Shown: one piece after another, positions 1-10,370 of the stretch
Numbering within the stretch: the first letter of the stretch is position 1
How the letters are laid out: every line of letters starts with the position of its first letter
DNA from: Bryobacteraceae bacterium
GTDB lineage: Bacteria; Acidobacteriota; Terriglobia; Bryobacterales; Bryobacteraceae
Direction of reading: 5' to 3'
DNA: 64,000 nucleotides
Assembly (NCBI GenBank): GCA_019187195.1
Contig: JABAQT010000028.1
Span: forward strand, 4,202-68,201
The notes under the pieces: generated by a model
The model's database searches: none
Seen by the model: only the letters and a program-made list of their open reading frames with translations
What the model was told of the DNA's origin: nothing
Position numbers and translations under genes: made by a program

Positions 1-312
1 GGCAAGTTGGCGCGCCTCCTCCCTCTCCCGCGTAACAAAAAAGAACACTCCACTGATCACGGGCGGCGTGTCATCGAAAGGGCCGGCCGCGACCAGCACT
101 CCACGGCGGGCCATCTCACGGATATTCGCCATGTGAGCCGCCTGCATGCGGTTAGCTTCTTCCGTGCCCAGCGCCTTCCGCTCGGGATGACGTTTCAGAA
201 AGACGATGTGGTAAACGCGAGTCGCGTGAGGTCCGGAAAAGGATTGGGCGGCGGCTGGAAACGGCCCGGACCACACCAGAAGCTGCACAAGTGCCAGACA
301 GCGGCAAGCCAT
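1..312 (-). CDS. Exported YciI-like (YCII-related) domain protein, 3' end beyond the window
   Basis: An open frame starts at ATG 312 and runs off the left edge after 104 codons. The first ~23 residues form a signal peptide (hydrophobic LALVQLLVW stretch, then AAAQS). The mature part reads VYHIVFLK, then a conserved H/R-rich helix, then GVLVAAGPFDD and VFFFV. This is the beta-alpha-beta pattern of the YciI/YCII ferredoxin-like family, including its typical aGP-D turn. YciI proteins are small and mostly of uncertain activity, and an exported copy is unusual but known in bacteria of this type. It lies 39 bases after atpC on the same strand and could be read through from the atp operon. The domain call rests on motif pattern alone. 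Confidence 0.7.
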   Translation of the reverse strand, partial: MACRCLALVQLLVWSGPFPAAAQSFSGPHATRVYHIVFLKRHPERKALGTEEANRMQAAHMANIREMARRGVLVAAGPFDDTPPVISGVFFFVTREREEARQLA

Positions 313-351
313 AGCGCCATTATCGCCGGAAACTTCGCGCGCGGCGGGACT

Positions 352-750
352 CTACTGGGCAACCTTCAATCGCGCCTGCGCGCGGTTCAGCGCATTGAGC
401 GCCCGCGCGTAATCGAGATTCTCTTTCATCGTCGCCAGCCGTTCCATGGCGCGCTTCTCGGCGGCTTGGGCACGCGCCGAGTCGATCTCGGAAGGCTTCT
501 CGGCGGCCATCGCCAGCACGCGGCACGTCTCTGCCTGCACCTCGATCACCCCGCCCGCAACGGCCAGACGGTGCCGCTCCCCGTTCACGACATAACTCAG
601 CGCGCCGATTCCGAGTTCGGAAAGCAGGGGCGCGTGGCCCGGAAGCACGCCGATCTCCCCGCCGGCGGCGGGCAGTTGCGCCTCCGTCACCAACTCTTTC
701 ACAAGCAGGCGCTCGGGCGTGGCGATCTCGAGTTCGAAGGTGGCCGCCAT
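352..750 (-). CDS. atpC: F-type ATP synthase epsilon subunit
   Basis: This is the 132-residue epsilon subunit of the F1 central stalk, which couples rotation to catalysis and restrains ATP hydrolysis. The N-terminal beta-sandwich is clear (FELEIATPERLL, then GGEIGVLPGHAPLLSELGIG), followed by a C-terminal two-helix domain rich in Ala/Arg/Glu. I chose ATG 750, because the frame stays open further upstream but only into atpD, and the family sequence begins with MAATFELEI. The gap from the atpD stop is 8 bases, so translation is probably coupled. It is the last F-ATPase gene of the operon, and its length is normal for the family. Confidence 0.96.
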   Translation of the reverse strand: MAATFELEIATPERLLVKELVTEAQLPAAGGEIGVLPGHAPLLSELGIGALSYVVNGERHRLAVAGGVIEVQAETCRVLAMAAEKPSEIDSARAQAAEKRAMERLATMKENLDYARALNALNRAQARLKVAQ

Positions 751-758
751 GGGGCGCT

Positions 759-2210
<1,452 letters not shown>

Positions 2211-2214
2211 TTAC

Positions 2215-3075
2215 CTACTCCAGAGCGGCGGCGCCGCTGACGACTTCAATAATTTCGCGAGTGATGCTGGCCTGCCGCACGCGGTTGAGGAACAGCGTCA
2301 ATTGTTCAATCACCTTCCCGGCGTTGGTCGAGGCCGATTCCATGGCCACCATGCGCGCCGCGTGCTCGGCGGCGGCCGATTCGAGTATCGCCGCGTAGAT
2401 CATGATCGCTACATAGTTGGGAAGCAGGCGGCCCAATAACTGGTCCGGCGGCTGCTCGAAAATGTAGTCCATGGTCTTCCTGCCTTCCGGCACGGGAACC
2501 GGCAGAATCTTCTTCACCGTGAGCCGTTGCGACATCACGCTCTTGAACTCGTTGTAGAGGATGTAGACAGCATCCGCGTCCGAGTTCGCATAACGTCCGG
2601 CCGCCTTTTTCGCGATGCCGTCGGCGTCGGCGAACAGGCTCTTGTCGAAGATCCCCGTATGCTCGCCCGATATCGGCTGGTCGCGGCGGCGGAAAAAGTC
2701 GCGGCCCTTCCTGCCCACCGCTTCGATCTGCACTTCAACCCCGGGCTTGTCCTTGATGAACGACTGCGCGCCCTTGATGAGGTTCGAGTTGAACGCCCCC
2801 GCCAGGCCGCGGTCGGATGTCAGCAGTATGAGTTGAATCCGCTGCTCCTCGCGCACGGCAAGCAGCGGATGACTGGCGACGCGCTCATCCCCCGAAGCCG
2901 CCGCCACCACATCGGAGAGCAGCTTCTCGTAGCTCGAGGAAAACGGCCGCGCGGCAATCACACGCTCCTGCGCCCGCCGCAACTTCGCCGCCGCCACCAT
3001 CTTCATGGCCTTGGTGATCTGCTGCGTGTTCTTGACCGAACGAATCCGCCGGCGTAGGTCAATCAGGCTCGGCAT
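2215..3075 (-). CDS. atpG: F-type ATP synthase gamma subunit
   Basis: This 286-residue protein is the rotating central shaft of F1. The N-terminal helix begins LIDLRRRIRSVKNTQQITKAMKMVAAAKLRRAQ, the family signature, and the C-terminus ends in the long helix with the ATRMVAMESASTNAG-type pattern (here AARMVAMESAS). The central Rossmann-like part contains LTSDRGLAGAFNSN, also diagnostic. Length is typical. The gene lies 3 bases after atpA and 4 bases before atpD, so all three are almost certainly one transcript. Confidence 0.97.
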   Translation of the reverse strand: MPSLIDLRRRIRSVKNTQQITKAMKMVAAAKLRRAQERVIAARPFSSSYEKLLSDVVAAASGDERVASHPLLAVREEQRIQLILLTSDRGLAGAFNSNLIKGAQSFIKDKPGVEVQIEAVGRKGRDFFRRRDQPISGEHTGIFDKSLFADADGIAKKAAGRYANSDADAVYILYNEFKSVMSQRLTVKKILPVPVPEGRKTMDYIFEQPPDQLLGRLLPNYVAIMIYAAILESAAAEHAARMVAMESASTNAGKVIEQLTLFLNRVRQASITREIIEVVSGAAALE

Positions 3076-3078
3076 GGA

Positions 3079-4590
3079 TTAACCCTTGTTTGCCGCGAAG
3101 CGTTGCTTGAATTCCTTCAGCACCGAATTCAATTGTGCCTTGATCGAGTCGTCAATGTCCTTCTTTTCGCGGATGGCGGTAAGCAGGGCGGGATGTCCGT
3201 TCTCCGTATAGCGGACCAGTTCCTCCTCGAACTTGCGGCATTGCTCGACAGGCAGGTCATCCAGATAGCCGTTGGTGGCGGCAAAAATGATCAGCACCTG
3301 CTTTTCCACGGGCACGGGCGAAAACTGTCCCTGCTTCAGAATCTCGACCAGGCGCGCGCCGCGATTGAGCTGCTGTTGGGACGCCTTGTCGAGCTCCGAG
3401 CCAAACTGCGCGAAAGCGGCCAGCGCGCGGTACTGTGCCAGTTCCAACCGCAGCGTCCCCGCTACTTTCCGCATCGCCTTGATCTGGGCGCTGCCGCCCA
3501 CGCGGCTCACGGAAATGCCGACGTTGATCGCCGGACGGACGTTGCTGTTGAACAGATCGGCTTCCAGAAAGATCTGCCCGTCGGTAATCGAAATCACGTT
3601 GGTGGGAATGTACGCCGAAACGTCGCCGGCCTGCGTCTCAATGAACGGCAGCGCGGTCAGCGAGCCCCCGCTCTTCAGTTTCGCCGCGCGCTCCAGCAGG
3701 CGGGAGTGCAGGTAGAACACGTCGCCCGGAAAGGCCTCGCGTCCCGGAGGACGCCTCAGCAGAAGCGAAATCTCGCGGTAGGCCGCCGCCTGCTTCGAAA
3801 GATCGTCATAGATGCACAGCGCGTGCTGGTTGCGGTCGCGGAAGTACTCTCCCATCGCGCAACCCGAATAGGGAGCCAGGTACTGCATGGGAGCGGGATC
3901 GGACGCCGTGGCCGCCACCACGATCGTGTAATCCATGGCCCCATACTCCTCGAGCGTCTTCACCACCTGCGCGACCGTCGAGCGCTTCTGGCCAATGGCG
4001 ACGTAGATGCAAATCACGTCGCCGCCCTTCTGGTTGATGATGGTATCGAGCGCCACCGTGGTCTTCCCCGTCTGCCGGTCGCCGATAATTAACTCGCGCT
4101 GGCCCCGGCCGATGGGCACCATGCTGTCGATGGCCTTGATCCCCGTCTGCAGCGGTTCCTTGACGGGCATGCGCTCCACAACCCCGGGCGCGATGCGCTC
4201 GACCGGAAAATATTCGGCCGCCTCGATCGGCCCCTTGCCGTCAATCGGCTCACCGATCGCGTTTACCACGCGCCCCACCAGCCCCGGGCCCACGGGAACG
4301 GACATGATGCGCTTGGTCCGGCGAACTTCGTCGCCTTCCTTGATCATTTCGTAATCGCCGAACAGCACCACGCCCACCTGGTCTTCCTCCAGGTTCATGG
4401 CGAGCCCGGTCACGCCGTGTGGAAGATCCACCAGTTCTCCGTACATGACGTTCTCAAGCCCGTGGACACGGGCGATGCCGTCCCCTACCGAGATGATCGA
4501 ACCCGTTTCTTCAACGCTGATCGTCTTCTCAAAATGTACAATCTCCTCACGGAGTAGCCGCGTTATTTCATCCGCTCGAATCTGAGCCAT
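3079..4590 (-). CDS. atpA: F-type ATP synthase alpha subunit
   Basis: This 503-residue protein is the non-catalytic nucleotide-binding subunit of the F1 hexamer. Walker A is GDRQTGKT at residues 170-177, and the arginine-finger segment [10 protein letters not shown] is intact. The N-terminal domain opens [14 protein letters not shown], the part that contacts delta, and the C-terminal helical domain is full length. It sits between atpH (40-base gap) and atpG (3-base gap), as in most bacteria. Nothing is unusual in size or motifs. Confidence 0.98.
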   Translation of the reverse strand: MAQIRADEITRLLREEIVHFEKTISVEETGSIISVGDGIARVHGLENVMYGELVDLPHGVTGLAMNLEEDQVGVVLFGDYEMIKEGDEVRRTKRIMSVPVGPGLVGRVVNAIGEPIDGKGPIEAAEYFPVERIAPGVVERMPVKEPLQTGIKAIDSMVPIGRGQRELIIGDRQTGKTTVALDTIINQKGGDVICIYVAIGQKRSTVAQVVKTLEEYGAMDYTIVVAATASDPAPMQYLAPYSGCAMGEYFRDRNQHALCIYDDLSKQAAAYREISLLLRRPPGREAFPGDVFYLHSRLLERAAKLKSGGSLTALPFIETQAGDVSAYIPTNVISITDGQIFLEADLFNSNVRPAINVGISVSRVGGSAQIKAMRKVAGTLRLELAQYRALAAFAQFGSELDKASQQQLNRGARLVEILKQGQFSPVPVEKQVLIIFAATNGYLDDLPVEQCRKFEEELVRYTENGHPALLTAIREKKDIDDSIKAQLNSVLKEFKQRFAANKG

Positions 4591-4630
4591 AAATCCTTAC
4601 CTTACCTATGCGTCTTCGCCGAGACGTCTG

Positions 4631-5182
4631 TCAGGCGCCCGTGGACAGCTCGCGCCGCAGGGTTTCCAGTTGCCCGCGCACCGAACCATCGTAGACGGTG
4701 GAGCCGATGCGGGCCACCACGCCGCCAAGCAGCGCGGGATCGATCGTGTAGCTGCACTTCACGTGCTTGCCCGTCAGCCGGGAAAGCTGCGCCTCCAATA
4801 CCGGGCGCAGGGCGGGATTCAATTCGGAAGCCGAGGAGATCTCCGCGCGCGCCATGCCCGTACGCTCGTCCAGCAGACGCTCAAAGGCGTCCCGAATCTG
4901 CGGAAACAGGTCGGACCGCCGGTTCCGGACCACAATGAAAACAAAGTTGCGCACCAGCGGATGCACGTTCAGCATGTCGCAAATCCTGCCCATCACCGCC
5001 TTCTTCTGCGTGGGAGTGATGGCGGGAGTAATGAGAACACTCCGCAGTTCATTGGAACCCGCGACAGCGGCCTCGATATCACGAAGATTGCCGGCGATCG
5101 CGGCCGGCTCCATGCTTCCCTGCGAACTCATGACGACATCCACAAGGGCGTTGGCGTATCGGGTGGCGGCGGCAAGCGACAT
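4631..5182 (-). CDS. atpH: F-type ATP synthase delta subunit
   Basis: This 183-residue delta (OSCP) subunit joins the peripheral stalk to the top of F1. It begins AAATRYANALVDVV, the standard ARRYAxAL-type start, followed by a six-helix N-domain. The C-terminal hallmark is present as DPALLGGVVARIGSTVYDGSVRGQLETL, matching the GGxxxxxGxxxxDxSxxxxL pattern. Six bases separate it from atpF upstream and 40 from atpA downstream. Length and order are normal. Confidence 0.95.
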   Translation of the reverse strand: MSLAAATRYANALVDVVMSSQGSMEPAAIAGNLRDIEAAVAGSNELRSVLITPAITPTQKKAVMGRICDMLNVHPLVRNFVFIVVRNRRSDLFPQIRDAFERLLDERTGMARAEISSASELNPALRPVLEAQLSRLTGKHVKCSYTIDPALLGGVVARIGSTVYDGSVRGQLETLRRELSTGA

Positions 5183-5188
5183 GGCGTT

Positions 5189-5758
5189 TTAGTGGGAGAC
5201 CTTCTTTGCTGCAAGCTGCCCGGTGAAATCCGTGACCAGCTTGTCCTGGGCCGCCGGGCTGAGCTGATCCCTCAACCGCGCGGCCGCCAGTTGGATGGCG
5301 AGATCCGCCGAATAGACTTTCAACTCCTGGCGGGCGAACTTCGTCGCGGCGGCGATTTCATACTCCGCGTTGGCCTGCACCTTGGCCAGGATCTTTTCCG
5401 TTTCCGCGCGAAGCCGCTCTGCCTCGGCGGCCGCTTCCTGCTTCGCCGTTTCGCGCATCGCGTCCATATCCGCTCCCAGACGCGCCACCCGGCGTTCGAT
5501 GTCCGCCACGCGCGCCTCGGATTCCTCGCGCAGCTTGCGCGCTTCCTGTAACCCGCCGCGGATCTCCTTGTTGCGCGATTCGAAATAGGCCGGTGCGTGC
5601 TTCGAGATGAGATAACCAAGTCCCCCGGCGAGGACAGCGAAGTTTGCCCACTTCCACCAGATGCTCGGCTCCTTCATCCCCCCGCCATGTCCGCCGCCTT
5701 CCTCGGCCGCGAATGCGGGCGCCATCGCCAAAGCCAGCACCACCAGAATGCGCGTCAC
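5189..5758 (-). CDS. atpF: F-type ATP synthase b subunit (peripheral stalk) with signal-peptide-like N-terminus
   Basis: This 189-residue b-type stalk subunit opens with a cleavable-looking signal segment (residues 1-18, LVVLALAMAPAFAA). A short Gly/His-rich spacer follows, then a membrane helix (WWKWANFAVLAGGLGYLI) and a long charged coiled coil (residues ~60-150) containing LREESEARVADIERRVARL. An extra N-terminal signal-like segment before the b helix is seen in several non-proteobacterial phyla. Its ATG overlaps the stop of the upstream b' gene by 4 bases (ATGA), indicating coupled translation and a 1:1 heterodimer. Which of the two b-like genes is formally b or b' is a naming choice. Confidence 0.9.
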   Translation of the reverse strand: MTRILVVLALAMAPAFAAEEGGGHGGGMKEPSIWWKWANFAVLAGGLGYLISKHAPAYFESRNKEIRGGLQEARKLREESEARVADIERRVARLGADMDAMRETAKQEAAAEAERLRAETEKILAKVQANAEYEIAAATKFARQELKVYSADLAIQLAAARLRDQLSPAAQDKLVTDFTGQLAAKKVSH

Positions 5759-6204
5759 GCGGCTCTCCCCTGCAGGACGGTCTCCGCGATCTCGGCGGCC
5801 AGCGCCCCGCTTTCAGCTTCGAGCGCCTGGCGCGCGGCGGCGGCTTCGGCGGCAATCTGCTCCTTCGCCGCTGCCACCATCTCCTTGGCGCGCCGTGAGG
5901 CTTCGGCGATCTGCGCCGCCTGCCCCGCCTGCCATTTCTTGCGGGCCTCTTCCTGTTCCTTGTATATCTCGCTGCGAACCCGCCGCAGGGACTCCTCGTA
6001 CTGCTTTGCTTTTTCCTCGGCCTTGGCCAGGCTTTCCTGCGCGCGGCGCCGCGCGCCGGCCGTTGCCTCATCCCTTTCGTGCAACACCTTCTCGAGCGGC
6101 TTGAAGAATACGCCTTTCAGATAGAAATGCAGCAGGATGATGAGCAGGAAAGTCGGTATGGCGTTCAGCAGAATCCCACCGAGCGCGTTTAAAGTGGCTT
6201 CCAT
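5755..6204 (-). CDS. atpF': F-type ATP synthase b' subunit (second peripheral-stalk subunit)
   Basis: This 149-residue protein is the first gene of the atp operon. The membrane segment is at residues ~13-30 (AIPTFLLIILLHFYLKGVFF), followed by PLEKVLHERDEATAGAR, the typical b-subunit junction, and then an alpha-helical stalk rich in Ala/Glu/Lys. It has no signal peptide, unlike the following atpF. Paired b/b' genes are typical of phototrophs and of several other phyla. No atpB (a) or atpE (c) lies upstream; the neighbour is a TolC-family gene, so the membrane rotor genes must be elsewhere. Confidence 0.9.
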   Translation of the reverse strand: MEATLNALGGILLNAIPTFLLIILLHFYLKGVFFKPLEKVLHERDEATAGARRRAQESLAKAEEKAKQYEESLRRVRSEIYKEQEEARKKWQAGQAAQIAEASRRAKEMVAAAKEQIAAEAAAARQALEAESGALAAEIAETVLQGRAA

Positions 6205-6266
6205 TGCGGAGACTATTGGGAAATCGGAACTCTGCGGAGAGTATTACGTCCTCTCTGCAAACTGTC

Positions 6267-6295
6267 AGAATAGCACGCGCCTTTGTGGGGGTCAA
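6267..6295 (-). promoter_or_regulatory. Sigma-70-type promoter of the atp operon
   Basis: Read on the minus strand, TTGACC (6290-6295) and TATTCT (6267-6272) are separated by exactly 17 bases, a close match to the housekeeping consensus. Transcription would start near 6260, giving a leader of about 55 bases before the b' start codon. The site lies in the 152-base gap after the TolC-family gene. Confidence 0.75.
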
Positions 6296-6356
6296 CCGGA
6301 TCAAAAGCGGTTTTATCACGCGGTCTGAAGAGCTCGGCCGGCCCGCAATATCGTCT

Positions 6357-7631
6357 CTACTGCAGCGCCGCCTGAAGCGTGCCCATCATATGCAGAAGCT
6401 CCAGCCGCGCCTTCTCCGCCGTGTATTGCGCGTCAAAGTACAGAATCCACTTTTCCTGTTCCTGAAACCGGGCCTCCTCGAGTTGCCGTAGCGTGGCGCG
6501 CCCCTCCTCCACCTGTGCCAGGAAGATATTGACCTGGTCGCGAGCAATCTCGAGGTCCAGACGGGCAATCTCCCGGCTCTTGCCCGAAAGTTCCACCTGC
6601 CGGTATGCGTTCCCGGTATTCAGGGAGATCCGGTTCCTGGTTTGAGCGCTTTGCGTCCGCAGGGCGCTCAGTTCCCCCTCCGCCTGGGCGGCTTCGGCAA
6701 GCGAGGCGGCGCTTGGAAACAGTGGAAGCTGAAGAGAGATCCCGATCTGGCCGTTATTGCGCTGGAACTTGCGAAAGAAGTCCTCGTAGTTATTGAACCG
6801 CGCGAAAAGACCGTACTGTGCGACCAGATCCACGCTTGGCAAGTGGTTCGACCTGTACTGCCGAATCTCGTGCCGCTTGGCCAGCATCGCGGACTCCAGC
6901 CGGCGGAGTTCCTTGCTGTTATCGAGAGCCTGTTGCACGCTCGCCTCTTTCGATTGGGGAATGTCGGGAACGAACAGTTCGCTCGAGACCGAACGGACAC
7001 GCTCGCCCGCGGACAACCCGAGAACGCCCGCCAGCGCCCCCTCCGCGCTCTCGCGTTCCTGGCGGATCTGCTCCAGGCGGAGCAGGGACTTGGCCACGGC
7101 CAGCGCCGACCGTTTCGCTTCAATCGCCAGTTCCCTACCCTCCTTGACGCGCGCCTGCACGGTTTCATCCGTGTGCCGCAGGCTATCGATCTCGCCGCGC
7201 ACGGCCTCTTCCGTTCGCGCCCACCGCGCCGCGTCCAGATAGAGAGCGGCCGTCCTTAATACGATGCTGTCCCGTTTGATCTGAGTGTCGATGGCCGCCG
7301 TCCGGGCTTCCTGAATCGTCTGCGCCACATGAAACGAGTAAGAGCGATTGAAGATCGAAGAGACGGCTTTCGCCTGGACAATGCTCGGAGCCGCCCCCTC
7401 GATACTCATCGGAAAACCATTGCTGTAAGCAAGTCCGCTTCCGGCGAAGACCTTGGGACGAAACGGGTCCTTAGCTATGCGGATGGCAAGATTGGCCTTC
7501 TGTTCATCGATACGCGCCAGAATGAGGTCGGGGTTCTCACGCAGCGCGAGTTGGACCGCCTCCTTCAGGCTGATGGTTTTCGTTTCTCCAAATAGCGAAG
7601 CAGCAATGGCAAGTCCCAAGACAAATCGCAT
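6357..7631 (-). CDS. TolC-family outer-membrane efflux channel protein
   Basis: This 424-residue exported protein has a signal peptide (MRFVLGLAIAASLFG) followed directly by ISLKEAVQLALRENPDLILAR, the standard opening of the outer-membrane efflux protein (OEP) family. Two helical-hairpin repeats follow, the second ending SLNTGNAYRQVELSGKSREIARLDLEIARDQVN. TolC proteins form trimers spanning the outer membrane and periplasm for export by RND, ABC or MFS pumps. No pump or adaptor gene is adjacent. Upstream, 39 bases away, is a TPR protein, suggesting cotranscription. The substrate cannot be told from the sequence. Confidence 0.88.
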   Translation of the reverse strand: MRFVLGLAIAASLFGETKTISLKEAVQLALRENPDLILARIDEQKANLAIRIAKDPFRPKVFAGSGLAYSNGFPMSIEGAAPSIVQAKAVSSIFNRSYSFHVAQTIQEARTAAIDTQIKRDSIVLRTAALYLDAARWARTEEAVRGEIDSLRHTDETVQARVKEGRELAIEAKRSALAVAKSLLRLEQIRQERESAEGALAGVLGLSAGERVRSVSSELFVPDIPQSKEASVQQALDNSKELRRLESAMLAKRHEIRQYRSNHLPSVDLVAQYGLFARFNNYEDFFRKFQRNNGQIGISLQLPLFPSAASLAEAAQAEGELSALRTQSAQTRNRISLNTGNAYRQVELSGKSREIARLDLEIARDQVNIFLAQVEEGRATLRQLEEARFQEQEKWILYFDAQYTAEKARLELLHMMGTLQAALQ

Positions 7632-7670
7632 ATCCCCAGTATGGCCGAAGGGGAAACTAAGCGAGGAGTC

Positions 7671-8516
7671 TCAGGAACCGGCCTGGCGGAGCAGTTTCAG
7701 CGCTTCGTCCCGCGAAGGATCGTCAGGCGTAAGCGAGCATTGGAGATATCTCTTCAGCAGAACCTTCGCTTCGTCAATGTTACGTTTTGTTTCGATGTAG
7801 GTCGCGGCCCGCTCGAAAAGCACCTTGGGATTATTGGGAGCGATCTCGGCGGCCCGCTGGAACGCCGCTTCGCTCTCCTGATGACGCCCGTGCTTGGCCA
7901 GGAACTTGGCCAGATCAAGCACGCGCCCCACCTGCGAGGGTGCGGCTTCCACCGCCCGTCTCAGTTGCTCTTCGGCCGCCCCGAACTGCTTGTGATCTTC
8001 GTCAAGACGCGCCTGCGCGTAATGGCCTTCCGCCGGATCGAGCTTCGCTATGCGCTGCGCCAGCGCCTGGGCCTTATCCTTGCCCCCGCCAAGAAAACCG
8101 GGAGCCTCCATGTAGTATTCAAACAGATCGTTCATCGCCAGGATGTTCCGCGGATCCAGTTGCACCGCCGCCTCAAACTGCTGGCGAGCCTTGGAGGCAT
8201 AGCGGGGAGCCAGAAAGGGAGACGAGGTTTCCGCCCGGCGCCCGTAAGCCCGCCCCAGCCACAGATGCGCCATCGAGTCGTTCGGTTCGAGACTTACCAC
8301 TTTTTCAAAGACCTCGCCGGCCTTCTTGAATTCGCCTAACATGAACCAACTCTGCCCCATGAGCAGCAGCGAATCTGTATCTTTCTTGTCTTTGAGAAGT
8401 TGAATCGCCTGTTCGTATTGCGTCGATTGATACGCTTGCCGCGCCGCCGCGTAGTTACCCGGCTGCGCGGCCGCCCACGTACACAGTACGGCGGAAAGTA
8501 AGATCTGTTTCAACAC
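7671..8516 (-). CDS. Exported TPR-repeat protein
   Basis: This 281-residue protein has a signal peptide (KQILLSAVLCTWAAA) and several tetratricopeptide repeats. Repeat-like units include NYAAARQAYQSTQYEQAIQLL, FKKAGEVFEKVVSLEPNDSMAHLWLGRAYGR, and near the C-terminus RHQESEAAFQRAAEIAPNNPKVLFERAATY. TPR folds mediate protein-protein contacts and say nothing specific about function. I use the GTG at 8516, because a GAG-containing ribosome site precedes it and an extended -10 promoter lies just upstream. It probably forms a small operon with the TolC-family gene 39 bases downstream. Confidence 0.85.
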   Translation of the reverse strand: MLKQILLSAVLCTWAAAQPGNYAAARQAYQSTQYEQAIQLLKDKKDTDSLLLMGQSWFMLGEFKKAGEVFEKVVSLEPNDSMAHLWLGRAYGRRAETSSPFLAPRYASKARQQFEAAVQLDPRNILAMNDLFEYYMEAPGFLGGGKDKAQALAQRIAKLDPAEGHYAQARLDEDHKQFGAAEEQLRRAVEAAPSQVGRVLDLAKFLAKHGRHQESEAAFQRAAEIAPNNPKVLFERAATYIETKRNIDEAKVLLKRYLQCSLTPDDPSRDEALKLLRQAGS

Positions 8517-8539
8517 TTGCTTCTCACCCGGTTAGATGC

Positions 8540-8548
8540 AGTATACCA
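8540..8548 (-). promoter_or_regulatory. Extended -10 promoter of the TPR/TolC genes
   Basis: On the minus strand the sequence TGGTATACT is an extended -10 element (TGnTATACT). No good -35 is seen, which is acceptable for this promoter class. The start site would be near 8533, leaving a leader of under 20 bases before the GTG at 8516. Confidence 0.55.
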
Positions 8549-8621
8549 GGGAAAGGTATCCACATACGTATCATCGGCAACCGGCCACACCAAACTGTAC
8601 GATGCGGAAAGGAATTTCGTT

Positions 8622-9851
8622 TCAGGGAAATGCGGCGCAAGGCTTGCCGCCGGGCTCCTGAAGCGAAAGTTCGAGACATCCCCCTTCCTGGGGCTTTGCC
8701 GCCTGACTCCCGTTCCAACTGATCGAAACTGGAGCCCACGCCGGGGGAACCATGATCTTCAGAGCCGATACCGTGCGGCTAACGATCATGATTTCGCGCG
8801 AATCGGAGAAATACGATGCCTGCACGCGGGCGGTAAGTACTTCCTCCCGCTTACGGAGACGGTAGTGGGTGGTGAGGCGTATCTTCTCCTTCCCGCGCTC
8901 GATCGTCACCGTCACGGGCCGTTCCTCCGTGATATGGCCCATCAGTTCCCGGTAATGGCGCGGATCCGCGATGCGGGTCCCCGATAACATCAGGATGCGG
9001 TCGTGAAGCTGCAGCGGACCCTTATAGTCAGGCGGAAGCCACTCGACGGCCACCCCCGGACCTGGTTCGTCCGGCTTGAAACCGAAGCCGCCAAAATCGA
9101 GAGAAGCTCGCGGATCGGGCGGAATGCGGCTGGAAAGGACGGCGTCGTTGCGAAGCGAAGCGTCGAATCGTATCGGAACCACCCAGTAACAACGGGCGAG
9201 CGCCGGGTTCCCCGTCTCGCAATCGATCTTCGCCGGGTACTCCGTGTAGCGGTGGCCCGCCAGAAAATCGAGCGCGGCCTGCGTAGTGGGGGATTCGAGC
9301 CGCTGGATGTTGAACCCGCCCGTCAGTAGTTTCTGGTACGGTGCCGCATACGCCTCTTTCTCCTGCGGGGAAACAGCCCACGCCACGGGAACGAGGCTGG
9401 TGTTGGCCGCGAACAGACGGTCTGTGTCAATCGCAAGCTTCGGATCGCCGCCGATGGCGAGCCCCGCCGACCACAAGTAGGGCGCGCGCGCCACGGCGTA
9501 GAAAACCATCGGTGAAGCGGGACCGGAGCCGCACAGATACATGGGTGCGCTCGAAAGCTGCAACCGCCGCCGGACATCCTGCACCAGCGCGTCCAGCATC
9601 TTCACCCCGGCGTCGCCGCCGGCGATAGTCTGCGGCAGAACAAGCGTCCATTTGCGGATGCTCGCAATCTGTGACCAGTTCTTGAATTCGGCGGCAGCCG
9701 TCTCGGGCTGCGCCGGGAGCACGACAAGAACGGGCGCGCCGGCGTCTCCCGCGGCATGCAGGTAGGCAACTTCCTGTCCGGAAGCGGTAAAACGGATGGG
9801 CTCGGGCGATTGCGCAAATGCCGCGGCGGCGAGCAGGATAAGCGACAGCAT
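8622..9851 (-). CDS. Secreted alpha/beta-hydrolase-like protein with C-terminal PDZ-like domain
   Basis: This 409-residue protein has a signal peptide (residues 1-14, LILLAAAAFAQS). Residues ~25-200 look like an alpha/beta hydrolase of the PHB-depolymerase/feruloyl-esterase kind: a beta strand (APVLVVLP), then KWTLVLPQ, and a nucleophile-elbow region YLCGSGPAS around S109. The elbow is degenerate, with Cys where the first Gly of GxSxG would be, so activity is uncertain. Residues ~252-332 resemble a PDZ domain (LDFGGFGF, LHDRILMLSGTRI, RPVTVTIERGKEKIRL). A C-terminal beta-rich tail follows. The gene is 46 bases downstream of the peptidoglycan-binding gene. Substrate unknown. Confidence 0.65.
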   Translation of the reverse strand: MLSLILLAAAAFAQSPEPIRFTASGQEVAYLHAAGDAGAPVLVVLPAQPETAAAEFKNWSQIASIRKWTLVLPQTIAGGDAGVKMLDALVQDVRRRLQLSSAPMYLCGSGPASPMVFYAVARAPYLWSAGLAIGGDPKLAIDTDRLFAANTSLVPVAWAVSPQEKEAYAAPYQKLLTGGFNIQRLESPTTQAALDFLAGHRYTEYPAKIDCETGNPALARCYWVVPIRFDASLRNDAVLSSRIPPDPRASLDFGGFGFKPDEPGPGVAVEWLPPDYKGPLQLHDRILMLSGTRIADPRHYRELMGHITEERPVTVTIERGKEKIRLTTHYRLRKREEVLTARVQASYFSDSREIMIVSRTVSALKIMVPPAWAPVSISWNGSQAAKPQEGGCLELSLQEPGGKPCAAFP

Positions 9852-9897
9852 CTACTCCCAGTGTACGATCGCCGGGATGAAGAGCCTCCTCCCGCCG

Positions 9898-10257
9898 CTA
9901 CGCGCCGCGCGCCCGCGCCAGGTACACCAGGGCGTCCGCTGCGTGCTCATCGCCCCGGCGCTCCCGCCGCGCCTCCCCATGCCGGCCCGTCAAATCACCC
10001 GCCAGCGACGTGACAAACCCCATCACCAGCATCCGCAACGTCGCTCCGCCCGGCTCCACCACTCCGCTAACCTGTAGCCCCCCGCCGCGCTGAAACTCCT
10101 CGATCGTCCGGATGGTTTCCGCGTCCGCGATGCCGTCCACCGCAATGAAATGCGACGTGGACCGGGCAACGTAGTCGTTCAGCAATAACTGCACGAGGCG
10201 GACATCCTCCGAGCGATTCTGCCCGCCTCTACCGACTCCTCCTTGGATGAACTTCAT
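9898..10257 (-). CDS. Small peptidoglycan-binding-domain-like protein
   Basis: This 119-residue protein has no signal peptide. The middle reads DVRLVQLLLNDYVARS, then FIAVDGIADAETIRTIEEFQRGGG, the helical pattern of the PG_binding_1 fold (xVxxLQxxL...vDGxxGxxTxxAvxxFQ). The C-terminus is Arg/Glu-rich (GRHGEARRERRGDE) and not recognised. Without a signal peptide it either acts in the cytoplasm or is exported by a specialised system. The same fold is used for other partners in phage and type VI contexts, but none is nearby. It is the first gene of the minus-strand block and faces away from the riboswitch. Confidence 0.6.
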   Translation of the reverse strand: MKFIQGGVGRGGQNRSEDVRLVQLLLNDYVARSTSHFIAVDGIADAETIRTIEEFQRGGGLQVSGVVEPGGATLRMLVMGFVTSLAGDLTGRHGEARRERRGDEHAADALVYLARARGA

Positions 10258-10370
10258 TTCTCCATGCCTCGGTCATGAAAATAGTGAACCTGGGATGAAA
10301 AACGTTACACACCTCCGCGATTCACCCGCTATTCCGTTGACATCCACGCCGGCGCTGGCGGAAACTGAAG

